From: Bacillus sp. ISL-18
GTDB taxonomy: Bacteria > Bacillota > Bacilli > Bacillales > Cytobacillaceae
Direction of reading: 5' to 3'
NCBI RefSeq assembly: GCF_018613415.1
Contig: NZ_JAGGQG010000006.1
Span: forward strand, 354,201 to 418,200
DNA length: 64,000 bases
Both the position numbers and the translations under genes were made by a program. The notes under the pieces were generated by a model, which had not been told where the DNA came from, ran no database searches, and saw only the letters and a program-made list of their open reading frames with translations. Numbering within the stretch: position 1 is the stretch's first letter; every line of letters begins with the position of its first letter. This document shows, one piece after another, positions 35,959 through 42,946 of this stretch.

Positions 35959-36003
35959 AAAAAAAGAAGGAAACCAAGGGTGCACTGCACCGGAGTTTCC
36001 TTC
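35959..36003 (-). terminator. terminator of the small minus-strand gene at 36100
   Basis: GAAGGAAAC and GTTTCCTTC form a nine-pair outer stem that encloses a second stem GGTGC-ACT-GCACC. On the minus strand the stem is followed by seven T. Its orientation fits only the small gene at 36100-36249. Confidence 0.8.
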
Positions 36004-36099
36004 AAGAAAGGTATTAGGCAAATTAATTATAGAATTGAATACGATTAAATCCAAGGAACTTGTCAGATTATCTAACATCATTTTTCTAGTTAATCATTA

Positions 36100-36249
36100 T
36101 TAAAAATCAGAGGAATCGGTGTAATCGTAGCGAATCCCATCTCTCTGAGCATCCGTCATTTCTTTTACCAGCTCGTTAGTTGTTGAGGGTTGAACCTCTT
36201 CGTTGCGGTTGGATTGATTGTTTTGTTGTCGTTTATTTGACTTTGACAA
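36100..36249 (-). CDS. Small hydrophilic protein, 49 residues, possibly spore-associated
   Basis: This gene is easy to miss because it begins with TTG. The TTG at 36249 sits six bases after GGAGGG, and a strong minus-strand terminator follows the stop. The peptide starts MSKSNKRQQNNQSNRNEE, is very rich in asparagine, glutamine and serine, has one short helical stretch (TNELVKEMTDAQRDG) and ends in RYDYTDSSDF. Composition is like that of small acid-soluble or coat-associated spore proteins, but I do not recognise a named family. Function unknown. Confidence 0.65.
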   Translation of the reverse strand: MSKSNKRQQNNQSNRNEEVQPSTTNELVKEMTDAQRDGIRYDYTDSSDF

Positions 36250-36363
36250 TAATAGCCCTCCTTTTTCTATTTTCACACCTATTTTCTCAAGAAAATGACC
36301 AATTATTCCTAGCGGAGCTGCATTTAATTTTCACGGCAGCCCCCTATTCTACCTCAAACAAGG

Positions 36364-36927
36364 TTAAACTCCCGGGACTTTATTAAATAAATTATCCTGT
36401 TTCTTATTTTGGTCATTCTGCAAGTATTCGTTTTGATTTTCTTTTATCAACTTCAATAGCTCCTCACGGGTAATCGGTTGCGCATTTTCCATTAGTTCAT
36501 ACCCTAATTCACCATCCGACTCAATTGTAGCTGTATTCACATTGGAAATAAATGAAATCCCCTTTTGCCGAAGTTTCATTTCTAGCTGTTGATTTGTCAT
36601 TCGTAATTTTTTTAAGTTAGCTCCGATAATTTGACCATTCCGTATAACCACTGTTGCATTACCCGTTAAATACCGTCGAATCGTTTTAGATTTTATTTGA
36701 AGATATTGAAGAGTAATTAAATAAAGAATAAAAAAAATTAAAATGACAATAATTTGCCAGAATTTATGTTCTTTTATGGTGGCGTGCCCCATAGTGGTTC
36801 CGATTGCTAAGATGATCACTACCTCAAGATTAGACATTTTAGCCATCGACTTTTTCCCAGCAATCCTCAAAAGTAGGGTACTTATAAAGAGTAGACCTAA
36901 TGTTTCCAATAGAAATGTAAGATTCAT
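36364..36927 (-). CDS. DUF421 (YetF-type) membrane protein
   Basis: The 187-residue protein has two or three N-terminal membrane helices and a cytosolic DUF421 domain with RIAGKKSMAKMSNLEVVIIL, KSKTIRRYLTGNATVVIRNG and LGYELMENAQPITREE. YetF/YrbG/DUF421 proteins are conserved membrane proteins in Bacillus; some act in spores. The tail is short and hydrophilic. It is monocistronic. Confidence 0.82.
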   Translation of the reverse strand: MNLTFLLETLGLLFISTLLLRIAGKKSMAKMSNLEVVIILAIGTTMGHATIKEHKFWQIIVILIFFILYLITLQYLQIKSKTIRRYLTGNATVVIRNGQIIGANLKKLRMTNQQLEMKLRQKGISFISNVNTATIESDGELGYELMENAQPITREELLKLIKENQNEYLQNDQNKKQDNLFNKVPGV

Positions 36928-37255
36928 CCTTCACCTCGAACCGCTTAATCTCTATTAATTATTTGATGAGCATAAAAACTAGAGAGTTATCTTATCTATA
37001 TTGTTTCCAGTTTCCAAAAAAACAGCCATTTATTTTTTGTAGAGGGAAGTTTACAAGTCCTTTTAGAGTCAGTGAGGATTCGGCCATTCGACAAATTCTT
37101 AATATTTATCCTTTATTACGACATTTAAAGGTGTTATAGGTATTCTTTTTGGGTAAATAAAAGTATGTGGTATGGCAAAGGGTATTAAAATTAACCTATT
37201 AACTGTCTTCCTAACTAAAAAAACCAACCAGTATTTCGCAGGAGGTCACATTAAA
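36928..37255 (+). other. intergenic region
   Basis: This stretch holds the start side of the DUF421 gene (minus strand) and the upstream region of the FbpA-like gene (plus strand). I see no clear sigma-A promoter, Fur box or RNA structure. The only decisive element is the ribosome binding site AGGAGGT just before 37256. Confidence 0.5.
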
Positions 37256-37417
37256 GTGGAAAATTTACTAAATAATGTAGGACAATATAAAAAACAATAC
37301 CTTATTAAAAGATTGATTCAATCGGGTATCTTTAAGAAGAATAACAAGCATTTGTATGAATGGACATTAACTGAATTAGAGGAAGAGTACTTCAGCTTAA
37401 AAAAAAGAAAAAGCTAA
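37256..37417 (+). CDS. FbpA-like Fur-regulated basic peptide
   Basis: The frame opens at 37172, but AGGAGGT at 37240-37246 followed by GTG at 37256 is a far better start, giving 53 residues. The stretch KKQYLIKRLIQSGIFKKNN then KHLYEWTLTELEEEY is the FbpA family pattern of short basic peptides, some of which are controlled by Fur and act with the small RNA FsrA in iron sparing. I see no clear Fur box upstream, so the family label is firmer than the regulation. It is followed by a strong terminator. Confidence 0.75.
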   Translation: MENLLNNVGQYKKQYLIKRLIQSGIFKKNNKHLYEWTLTELEEEYFSLKKRKS

Positions 37418-37470
37418 TTTTAAATAAGGTGATGGAATGAGTCAAATCCGGGGGATTTCTGGGTAGTTCC

Positions 37471-37500
37471 GCGGGATTTAAGAAAATCCCGCTTACTTTT
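37471..37500 (+). terminator. terminator after the FbpA-like gene
   Basis: GCGGGATTT pairs perfectly with AAATCCCGC around four bases, then TTACTTTT. A smaller AAATCC-GGG-GGATTT hairpin lies just upstream. Confidence 0.75.
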
Positions 37501-37544
37501 GAGATATTCTAAAAAACAAAAAACAGATTTCAATGATCTTCAAA

Positions 37545-37910
37545 TTATCGGTACAAATGTCCTGCCCACATCCCGATAAATGCAAGGAAAATCCCCAAAG
37601 TGTAACTAATTGCTAAATAGAGGCCAAGCACTTTCCATTTTCGCTGAACGAATAATTGAATATTTTCGAGCTTAAAGGTAGAAAAGGTGGTAAATGCTCC
37701 CATAAATCCAGTGCCTAAGAGCAAGCTCCAAGAACGATCAACATTAGTACCAAAAAGGAGGCCAAGCAAAAAGGAACCTAGTAAATTAATGATCAAAGTA
37801 GCAAGGGGAAAGATTGTTGAGTGCCTTCCCTTAATAAGGTTACTGAGACCAAAACGCGACATGGCTCCGAAAAAACCACCGACAGCCACTAGAACGATAG
37901 TCAACATCAT
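37545..37910 (-). CDS. crcB: Fluoride channel FluC/CrcB (second gene of pair)
   Basis: This 121-residue protein has four membrane helices and the FluC landmarks GGFFGAMSRFG, LATLIINLLGSFLLG and GFMGAFTTFSTF. It exports fluoride from the cytosol. A longer frame exists, but the ATG at 37910 is preceded by AGAGGTGG and overlaps the stop of the upstream copy by one base. In Bacillus two unlike FluC chains form the dual-topology channel, so these two are probably one heterodimer. Confidence 0.9.
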   Translation of the reverse strand: MMLTIVLVAVGGFFGAMSRFGLSNLIKGRHSTIFPLATLIINLLGSFLLGLLFGTNVDRSWSLLLGTGFMGAFTTFSTFKLENIQLFVQRKWKVLGLYLAISYTLGIFLAFIGMWAGHLYR

Positions 37911-38299
37911 TAATTTTCCACCTCTGCTTTTCGTTCCATTCCTAATCGAAAGCCGAGCCAGGAAAATAAAAGACCGCCCCAAAGACTACCGAGAACATAT
38001 AGGATAGCGGTTCCCCACCTAGCTGAACTAATCAAATGAACGGTTTCAACACTGAAGGTAGAAAAAGTAGTAAAAGAACCAATCAGTCCTGTTCCTAATG
38101 CAGTGATGATATGGGGATGAAGTGATTTAAATCTCGGTAAGAAATTGGTCAGCCATCCTAAGATAAAACTACCAAGCGTGTTTGTCATAAATGTCGCTAA
38201 TGGAAAGGCATGAAACCACCATTGGTTAAAATAAACGCCTATTAAATATCGTAAAATAGCCCCAATAATACCGGCAATTCCCACTACTACATATTTCAA
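37910..38299 (-). CDS. crcB: Fluoride channel FluC/CrcB (first gene of pair)
   Basis: This 129-residue protein is a second FluC chain with IAGIIGAILRYLIGVY, MTNTLGSFILGWL and GLIGSFTTFSTFSVE. It shares a transcript with the copy downstream (one-base overlap). The two chains probably form one antiparallel heterodimeric channel. The upstream region carries a hairpin like the expression platform of fluoride riboswitches (see 38338). Confidence 0.9.
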   Translation of the reverse strand: MKYVVVGIAGIIGAILRYLIGVYFNQWWFHAFPLATFMTNTLGSFILGWLTNFLPRFKSLHPHIITALGTGLIGSFTTFSTFSVETVHLISSARWGTAILYVLGSLWGGLLFSWLGFRLGMERKAEVEN

Positions 38300-38337
38300 T
38301 TTTTCTCACTCCAATAGCAACTTACCTATAATAAACG

Positions 38338-38370
38338 AACTCCTACCAGTAATTCCTGGAAGGAGTCATT
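38338..38370 (-). promoter_or_regulatory. hairpin upstream of the fluoride channel genes
   Basis: On the minus strand ATGACTCCTTCCAG pairs with CTGGTAGGAGTTC (one mismatch), and T-rich sequence follows. The order AATGACTCC then hairpin is like the terminator end of crcB-motif fluoride riboswitches. However, I cannot find the GGCGATGG-type 5' half or a GGAGT loop in the 90 bases before it, so the aptamer is absent or very divergent. Confidence 0.4.
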
Positions 38371-38568
38371 TACTTTATCAACAATTATGTTATATTTCAT
38401 TGCTTTTTCCGTTTTATATATGTATTTTAACAAAAGGAGCAGGGGATGCCAAACCTTTTAATAAGAAAGAAAATAGCAAGACTGAGTTGATTTCCAGTAT
38501 AAACCACAAGACAAATGTAACCGCTTCCACTATAATAGAAAGTAATAAGAGGAGAGGGGATACAGCAA

Positions 38569-38700
38569 ATGGAACTTTTAATTGAGCAATGTGATCATAA
38601 CCAGGCAGAAGAACCATGTGAAAAATGTACTCCGAACATTGATAGGGAAGAAAGTATTGAAATTTCAGATTATGATTATCATAAAAGATTGTGGTTTTAA
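38569..38700 (+). CDS. Small acidic CxxC protein, 43 residues
   Basis: The ATG at 38569 lies eight to ten bases after GAGGAGAGGGG, a TATAAT box is about 35 bases upstream (38531-38536), and a terminator follows, so the gene is probably real although very short. The peptide begins MELLIEQCDHNQ, has CEKC in the middle, and ends in aromatic and basic residues. Three cysteines and a histidine near one another could hold a metal. I do not know the family. Confidence 0.6.
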   Translation: MELLIEQCDHNQAEEPCEKCTPNIDREESIEISDYDYHKRLWF

Positions 38701-38746
38701 TTAACACAGCATCCCTGCCTTATTTCATAAAGAAATAACGTTAGTG

Positions 38747-38784
38747 GCCTGTATCCAAGTTTTATTTTGGTACAGGCTTTTTTA
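38747..38784 (+). terminator. terminator after the small CxxC gene
   Basis: GCCTGTATCCAA pairs with TTGGTACAGGC with one bulged T, then seven T. Confidence 0.85.
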
Positions 38785-38892
38785 TATTTGGGATTAGGTA
38801 TCAAAATTATGTGCTTAACCATTAAAGCAAATAAAGAATATATTTACAGCATAAGAAAACAATAATAGTAAAAATTGTTGGAGCTGGTTTAG

Positions 38893-39366
38893 ATGGGGTT
38901 TGCCTTTTATTTCTTTGTCGCTTGGCTGATCACGGTTATTGTTGCAGTTATGAAAAAAAGGCTAACATTTGTTGAGAACGCCTTTGTATTTTTACTAATA
39001 CTCATTATTAGTATAAATTTCTCCTGGATTATTTCCTCAGAATTAAAACTAGTTAAACTGTCAACAGATCCATTAGATTATACTGCTTTTATGATTAACC
39101 GAAGCATCGGAATTCCATTTAGTGTTGTTGTAACGCTTAATCTTATGAAGAGTGTTGATTCTATCGGAAAATCCTTATTTATTATGATTTGTTCCATTAT
39201 CATACAGGTGATTTTAGTGAAATTGGGAACTAATTTTGACGTTACTAATCGGGAGAATTGGAATATTTTGTACGACATTATCTACTTTACGCTGCTTCAC
39301 GTTTTTGCGGTTTATTCCTTAAAACTATTTCAGAAGCTTAAACAAAGTGAGGCGATTAGCAAATGA
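38893..39366 (+). CDS. CBO0543-type membrane protein (first of overlapping pair)
   Basis: This 157-residue protein has four or five hydrophobic segments, starting directly with one (MGFAFYFFVAWLITVIVAV), and an internal NRSIGIPFSVVVTLNL segment. It resembles CBO0543 family proteins in size and layout, though the match is weaker than for 35398. The following gene overlaps it by four bases, so the two are probably made together as a membrane pair. Function unknown. Confidence 0.65.
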   Translation: MGFAFYFFVAWLITVIVAVMKKRLTFVENAFVFLLILIISINFSWIISSELKLVKLSTDPLDYTAFMINRSIGIPFSVVVTLNLMKSVDSIGKSLFIMICSIIIQVILVKLGTNFDVTNRENWNILYDIIYFTLLHVFAVYSLKLFQKLKQSEAISK

Positions 39367-39863
39367 GAATGTGGGAGGATTTTGATAAGAATGAGGTTTC
39401 CTTATTGATCATTTTGGCAGTCGCCTATACCGCCTATTTTCTACTGAATAGAAGGGTTAACCGACAAGTTAGAATACTGGGTTTGCTTTGGGGTATTACG
39501 ATTGGGATCTTATTTGATTTTACCATCGGCGGTGGATTACTGGATTTTTATAGGATTAATGATTCGAATCATTATGAGGTGTCCGATATTTTTTATTATC
39601 TAGACTTTGGACCTTTTGGTTTTTTCTTTGTTTATTTCTATGAACGCTTGCACATTCATAAAAAGACTTTTATTTATTTCATAGTAGGAGGGGCCCTTGT
39701 TAGTGTAGGTGCTCAGTGGCTGTTTACATGGCTGGATATCATTACCCTTCAGAAAGGGTACCATCTAGTCTATTCCTTTCCCGTTTTCCTAGTTGTACTA
39801 ACCGCTACGGGTGTTTTTTTTGAACAAGTAAGGAAAAGGGAACAAGTTCTAGTGAAAAGTTAA
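39363..39863 (+). CDS. CBO0543-type membrane protein (second of overlapping pair)
   Basis: The ATG overlaps the TGA of the preceding gene (ATGA). The 166-residue protein has five hydrophobic segments; GLLWGITIGILFDFTIGGG and YYLDFGPFGFFFVYFYERLH are typical of CBO0543 or closely related families. The C-terminus is basic. It is the last gene before a strong terminator. Confidence 0.7.
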   Translation: MRMWEDFDKNEVSLLIILAVAYTAYFLLNRRVNRQVRILGLLWGITIGILFDFTIGGGLLDFYRINDSNHYEVSDIFYYLDFGPFGFFFVYFYERLHIHKKTFIYFIVGGALVSVGAQWLFTWLDIITLQKGYHLVYSFPVFLVVLTATGVFFEQVRKREQVLVKS

Positions 39864-39929
39864 GTTTGGATTCGTCGACCGAATCGAATGGCTGCCATGG
39901 GCCGCTTTTTTAATCTTTGATAAGAGAAA

Positions 39930-39972
39930 ATTGAAAAAGCAATGCGGCTTTGGTCTGTATTGCTTTTTCAAT
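39930..39972 (+). terminator. bidirectional terminator
   Basis: ATTGAAAAAGCAAT pairs perfectly (14 pairs) with ATTGCTTTTTCAAT around a 15-base loop, between convergent genes. Confidence 0.9.
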
Positions 39973-39980
39973 GTAATCAG

Positions 39981-40499
39981 TTACGCGCTGACTTTTTGTT
40001 TTACGTTGCCTGTTTCCTTTTTAGCGATCTTTCTGAAGAATGGAACCACCCAGCGGTCTAAGCCGATTCTACCAGCGTTGTAGCCTGCTGTTAAGATGAT
40101 GAAACCTAAGAAGATGTCTCTAGGGTTATGAGAAACGGTTCCTGCTAGGAAGAAAGAGAAGTTCATCACAAGACCGAAAAACATAGCAGTAGTTGTTAAG
40201 CAACCTAGGATTAAGCCTAAACCGATTAACGTTTCTCCAATAGGTACAATGACATTGAAGATGTCAACATTTGGCAAAGCAATGTGCTTTAAGAAGTCAA
40301 CATACCAGCCAAATACGACAGCGCCGTCAGGACCTTTTACGGGGTTAGCAATGGCTCCTTTTAAGAATCCAGAAGCATCAAATCCGCCGCTAGTTAATTT
40401 TCCAATTCCTGCTGTGATCCAAAAGTAACCAAGATATAAGCGTAAAACAGTTAGGATAACTGCTGAAATTTTATTTTCTCTTAAAAATTTGTTAAACAT
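39981..40499 (-). CDS. DoxX family membrane protein
   Basis: This 172-residue protein has four hydrophobic segments with the DoxX pattern: VLRLYLGYFWITAGIGKLTS, then a loop with GAVVFGWYVDFLKH, PIGETLIGLGLILGC and the HNPRDIFLGF turn. Longer than the DoxX at 11642, it belongs to the thiosulfate:quinone oxidoreductase-like branch. It stands alone, so its partner is unknown. Confidence 0.85.
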   Translation of the reverse strand: MFNKFLRENKISAVILTVLRLYLGYFWITAGIGKLTSGGFDASGFLKGAIANPVKGPDGAVVFGWYVDFLKHIALPNVDIFNVIVPIGETLIGLGLILGCLTTTAMFFGLVMNFSFFLAGTVSHNPRDIFLGFIILTAGYNAGRIGLDRWVVPFFRKIAKKETGNVKQKVSA

Positions 40500-40762
40500 A
40501 AATGATTCCGCCCTTCGTTTTTTGTTTTGTTCTTTATGATTATAATATATACCTTTTCGCAGTTAATAACATGGCTATAGTAATAAGTTCACAGTTTGTT
40601 AGAAATGTTTTGCCGGAAATTTGAACACGTCTTTACCATGTTAAAAAATAAACTATAGTAAACGAACTTTGAGAGCGAGTCAAAATTCTCCTTATATTTC
40701 TTAATATTTTTTCAAGCTTCTCCAAACAATAGTAAAAAAGGGAAAATGGGGGGAATGCTGAA

Positions 40763-41671
40763 ATGGGCGGTCCGTTAGAAAGGGATCAGGTCGTTCTGAT
40801 TGTAACATCAATCATTATTGGAACATTGGCTCGTATTATCACAATCAAAGAAGATTTCAGACAGTATCCGAGTTATCCAAATGGCTACTTAATCCATTTA
40901 GTCTTAGGGTTTGTTGCGGCAGCATTAGGAGCGGTTGCCATCCCAGCATTAATGACAAAAAACTTTATTGCTGTAACGTTTTTAACATTGGCTATCCAAC
41001 AATTTAGGGATGTCAGGAAATCGGAACGGGAGAGCTTAAAAGACTTAGAAAACACAGAATTTGCCTACCGTGGTGACGCCTATATTGATGGGATTTCAAA
41101 AACTTTTGAATCGAGAAATTATTTTTCCCTATTGGTTGCTTTAGGTACTGGGATTACCATTCAACTTGTAGACAGCAAATCAAGTTTAATTAATATTATT
41201 TCTGGTGCCATAGTTGGCTTTATTCTTATTAATGTCTTAAAACGTTTTTCGAAAGGGAAAACGATTGGAGATATTGCTGAAGTAAAAGAAGGGAAAATCG
41301 AAGTTAAAAATCATGAGCTATTTGTAGAAGGAATATATGTCTCCAACCTCCTTGGGACAGAAAATGCTTCCAAATTGTTTCAAGAGGAAGGAAGAGCTGT
41401 GGTGATTTATCCGAATAAGGAGCATGTCCGTGTCACACTAGAGAATTTTGGTCAACGGCAGGCAGCCCTTTTTGAAGCAACTAAAACTTTAGGCGTTAAG
41501 CGGTACCATTTTACTCGCAGAGATTTCAACGACGGACGGGTGGTCATTGCTTTAGTTCCGATCATAAATGATATTGATGGATTAATTGAAGTAGTGAAGA
41601 AGACGCCGCTGCTTGAAAGCAGCAAGAAAAGTCCTGCTGTCATGAAGACAAATATGATGGGGAGGGAATAA
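40763..41671 (+). CDS. YIEGIA family membrane protein
   Basis: The 302-residue protein has four or five membrane helices in its first 155 residues and a cytosolic part after that. The segment AYRGDAYIDGISKTFESRN lies in the loop and YVSNLLGTENASK later; this is the YIEGIA family, restricted to spore formers. It starts behind GGGGGGAA and is followed two bases later by its small partner gene. The family is named from sequence only; it is thought to form a capped complex, but the process is unknown. Confidence 0.85.
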   Translation: MGGPLERDQVVLIVTSIIIGTLARIITIKEDFRQYPSYPNGYLIHLVLGFVAAALGAVAIPALMTKNFIAVTFLTLAIQQFRDVRKSERESLKDLENTEFAYRGDAYIDGISKTFESRNYFSLLVALGTGITIQLVDSKSSLINIISGAIVGFILINVLKRFSKGKTIGDIAEVKEGKIEVKNHELFVEGIYVSNLLGTENASKLFQEEGRAVVIYPNKEHVRVTLENFGQRQAALFEATKTLGVKRYHFTRRDFNDGRVVIALVPIINDIDGLIEVVKKTPLLESSKKSPAVMKTNMMGRE

Positions 41672-41673
41672 CG

Positions 41674-41880
41674 GTGGGACGCGAAGCAGGTACAAAAGTG
41701 AATTATGATGTCTTGGCGCTTGTAACGTTGAATAAGGATCGAATCATAGGCGGAAAACAGCTAACCTTGTTGGCGAGCGATGAAGAAGAGCAAAAAACGA
41801 TGACGGCTGATATTGCTAAAGCATTGAAGGCGGATGTGGTGAAGATGACGTCAGGCGATTATTTGGTTATAAGAGGATAA
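41674..41880 (+). CDS. Capping complex subunit for YIEGIA
   Basis: This 68-residue soluble protein starts at GTG behind GGGAGGGA, two bases after the YIEGIA gene. LALVTLNKDRIIGGKQLTLL (20 residues), then ALKADVVKMTSGDYLVIRG at the end, match the small partner always encoded with YIEGIA. It probably binds the cytosolic face of the membrane protein. The terminator at 41891 ends this two-gene operon. Confidence 0.85.
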   Translation: MGREAGTKVNYDVLALVTLNKDRIIGGKQLTLLASDEEEQKTMTADIAKALKADVVKMTSGDYLVIRG

Positions 41881-41890
41881 GTAATGAATT

Positions 41891-41932
41891 AAAGCCTTTA
41901 TCTTGAAGTATTTGAGATAGAGGCTTTATTAT
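41891..41932 (+). terminator. terminator after the YIEGIA operon
   Basis: AAAGCCTTTATCT pairs with AGATAGAGGCTTT with one mismatch, then ATTATGATT. Confidence 0.75.
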
Positions 41933-41987
41933 GATTATATATTCTGCGTATGATAACCATATTGGTTAATAGATAGGGGGAAAAAAC

Positions 41988-42281
41988 ATGATCTTAGAAG
42001 CTGCTATGCTTCAAGTTAAGAATGATATGGAAAAAGATTTTGAGGAAGCTTTTCGACAAGCATCACTCATTATTTCTTCCATGAAGGGGTACATAACTCA
42101 TGAATTACAGCGTTGTATTGAAGTAGAGGGTAAGTATTTACTTTTAGTGAAGTGGGAAACGTTAGAAGATCATACCGTTGGATTTAGGGAATCCAATCAA
42201 TATCAAGAATGGAAAAAACTATTACATCATTTCTATGATCCATTTCCAACCGTTGAACATTTTGACCAAATCCCCCTTTGA
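41988..42281 (+). CDS. Antibiotic biosynthesis monooxygenase (ABM) domain protein
   Basis: The 97-residue protein is a ferredoxin-like ABM fold: LEAAMLQVKNDMEKDFEEAF, YITHELQRCIEVEGKYLLLV, KWETLEDHTVGFRES and the YQEWKKLLHHFYDP segment are characteristic. Members are small dimeric cofactor-free monooxygenases or heme-degrading or sensor proteins. The ATG follows AGGGGG. Substrate not known. Confidence 0.85.
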   Translation: MILEAAMLQVKNDMEKDFEEAFRQASLIISSMKGYITHELQRCIEVEGKYLLLVKWETLEDHTVGFRESNQYQEWKKLLHHFYDPFPTVEHFDQIPL

Positions 42282-42348
42282 AATTATAAAAAGGGAAAAA
42301 GTTACTATTTCTTATTTATACGGAGTGACTCCTATCAATTTCAAACAA

Positions 42349-42384
42349 AAGCCTGCGGACAGCGGATCTACGCAGGCCCTTTTC
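42349..42384 (+). terminator. terminator after the ABM gene
   Basis: GCCTGCG pairs with CGCAGGC around a 13-base loop, then CCTTTTC. Confidence 0.75.
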
Positions 42385-42426
42385 ATGACTAGTAATCTTC
42401 AGAGACTTCCTCTTGTAAAACAGATT

Positions 42427-42828
42427 CTATCCCTTCCGTGGAATGATATACCCATTGGTAACTTTATCAAATCCTATATGCGGATAATAGTCCATCGCAG
42501 TTGGAGAGGCCAACAACAATAGGGTCACTTCCTCGCCAATTTGTTCTTGTACCAGTCTAACTAATTCCCTGCCAATTCCATGATTTTGATACACCTTATC
42601 AACCGCCAAATCAGATAGATAGCAGCAGTAGCTAAAATCCGTGATCGCTCGAGCGACTCCAACCAGTTTATCTTGATCCCAAGCGGTCATGATGAGATCT
42701 GCATTTTCAATCATGCGTTCCAAACGTGCTAAATCTTCATAAGGTCTTTTCAGTCCTGACCCTTTAAAAACAACTGATAATTCCTCCGGTGTTATTTTTG
42801 CATCTACCTTAAATTCGATATTGGCCAT
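42427..42828 (-). CDS. GNAT family N-acetyltransferase
   Basis: The 133-residue protein has the compact GNAT fold: LVGVARAITDFSYCCYLSDL, AVDKVYQNHGIGRELV (acetyl-CoA loop NHGIG) and DYYPHIGFDKV. The frame begins at 42840, but GGAAGG upstream is spaced for the ATG at 42828. Substrate unknown. It is a single gene. Confidence 0.85.
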   Translation of the reverse strand: MANIEFKVDAKITPEELSVVFKGSGLKRPYEDLARLERMIENADLIMTAWDQDKLVGVARAITDFSYCCYLSDLAVDKVYQNHGIGRELVRLVQEQIGEEVTLLLLASPTAMDYYPHIGFDKVTNGYIIPRKG

Positions 42829-42946
42829 CTTACCTTCCATCCCTTCCTCGTTTATATTTTTGATTATATTTAATAGCTGATATGCCTGGAAGTGTCAGTT
42901 ATAATATATTTAACCATGCCAGTTTCTTGTGGGAAGGAGGAATCAG

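Noticed and set aside
35863..36103. 70-75-codon frames on both strands near 36000
   Set aside because: They overlap the two terminators and the 3' end of the CBO0543 gene; no start signals.
37172..37255. N-terminal extension of the FbpA-like gene from an ATG at 37172
   Set aside because: No ribosome binding site there, while AGGAGGT before 37256 is near-perfect and the family pattern starts after it.
42178..42522. 114-codon plus-strand frame after the ABM gene
   Set aside because: It runs through a terminator and into the opposite strand of a clear acetyltransferase gene; a shadow.
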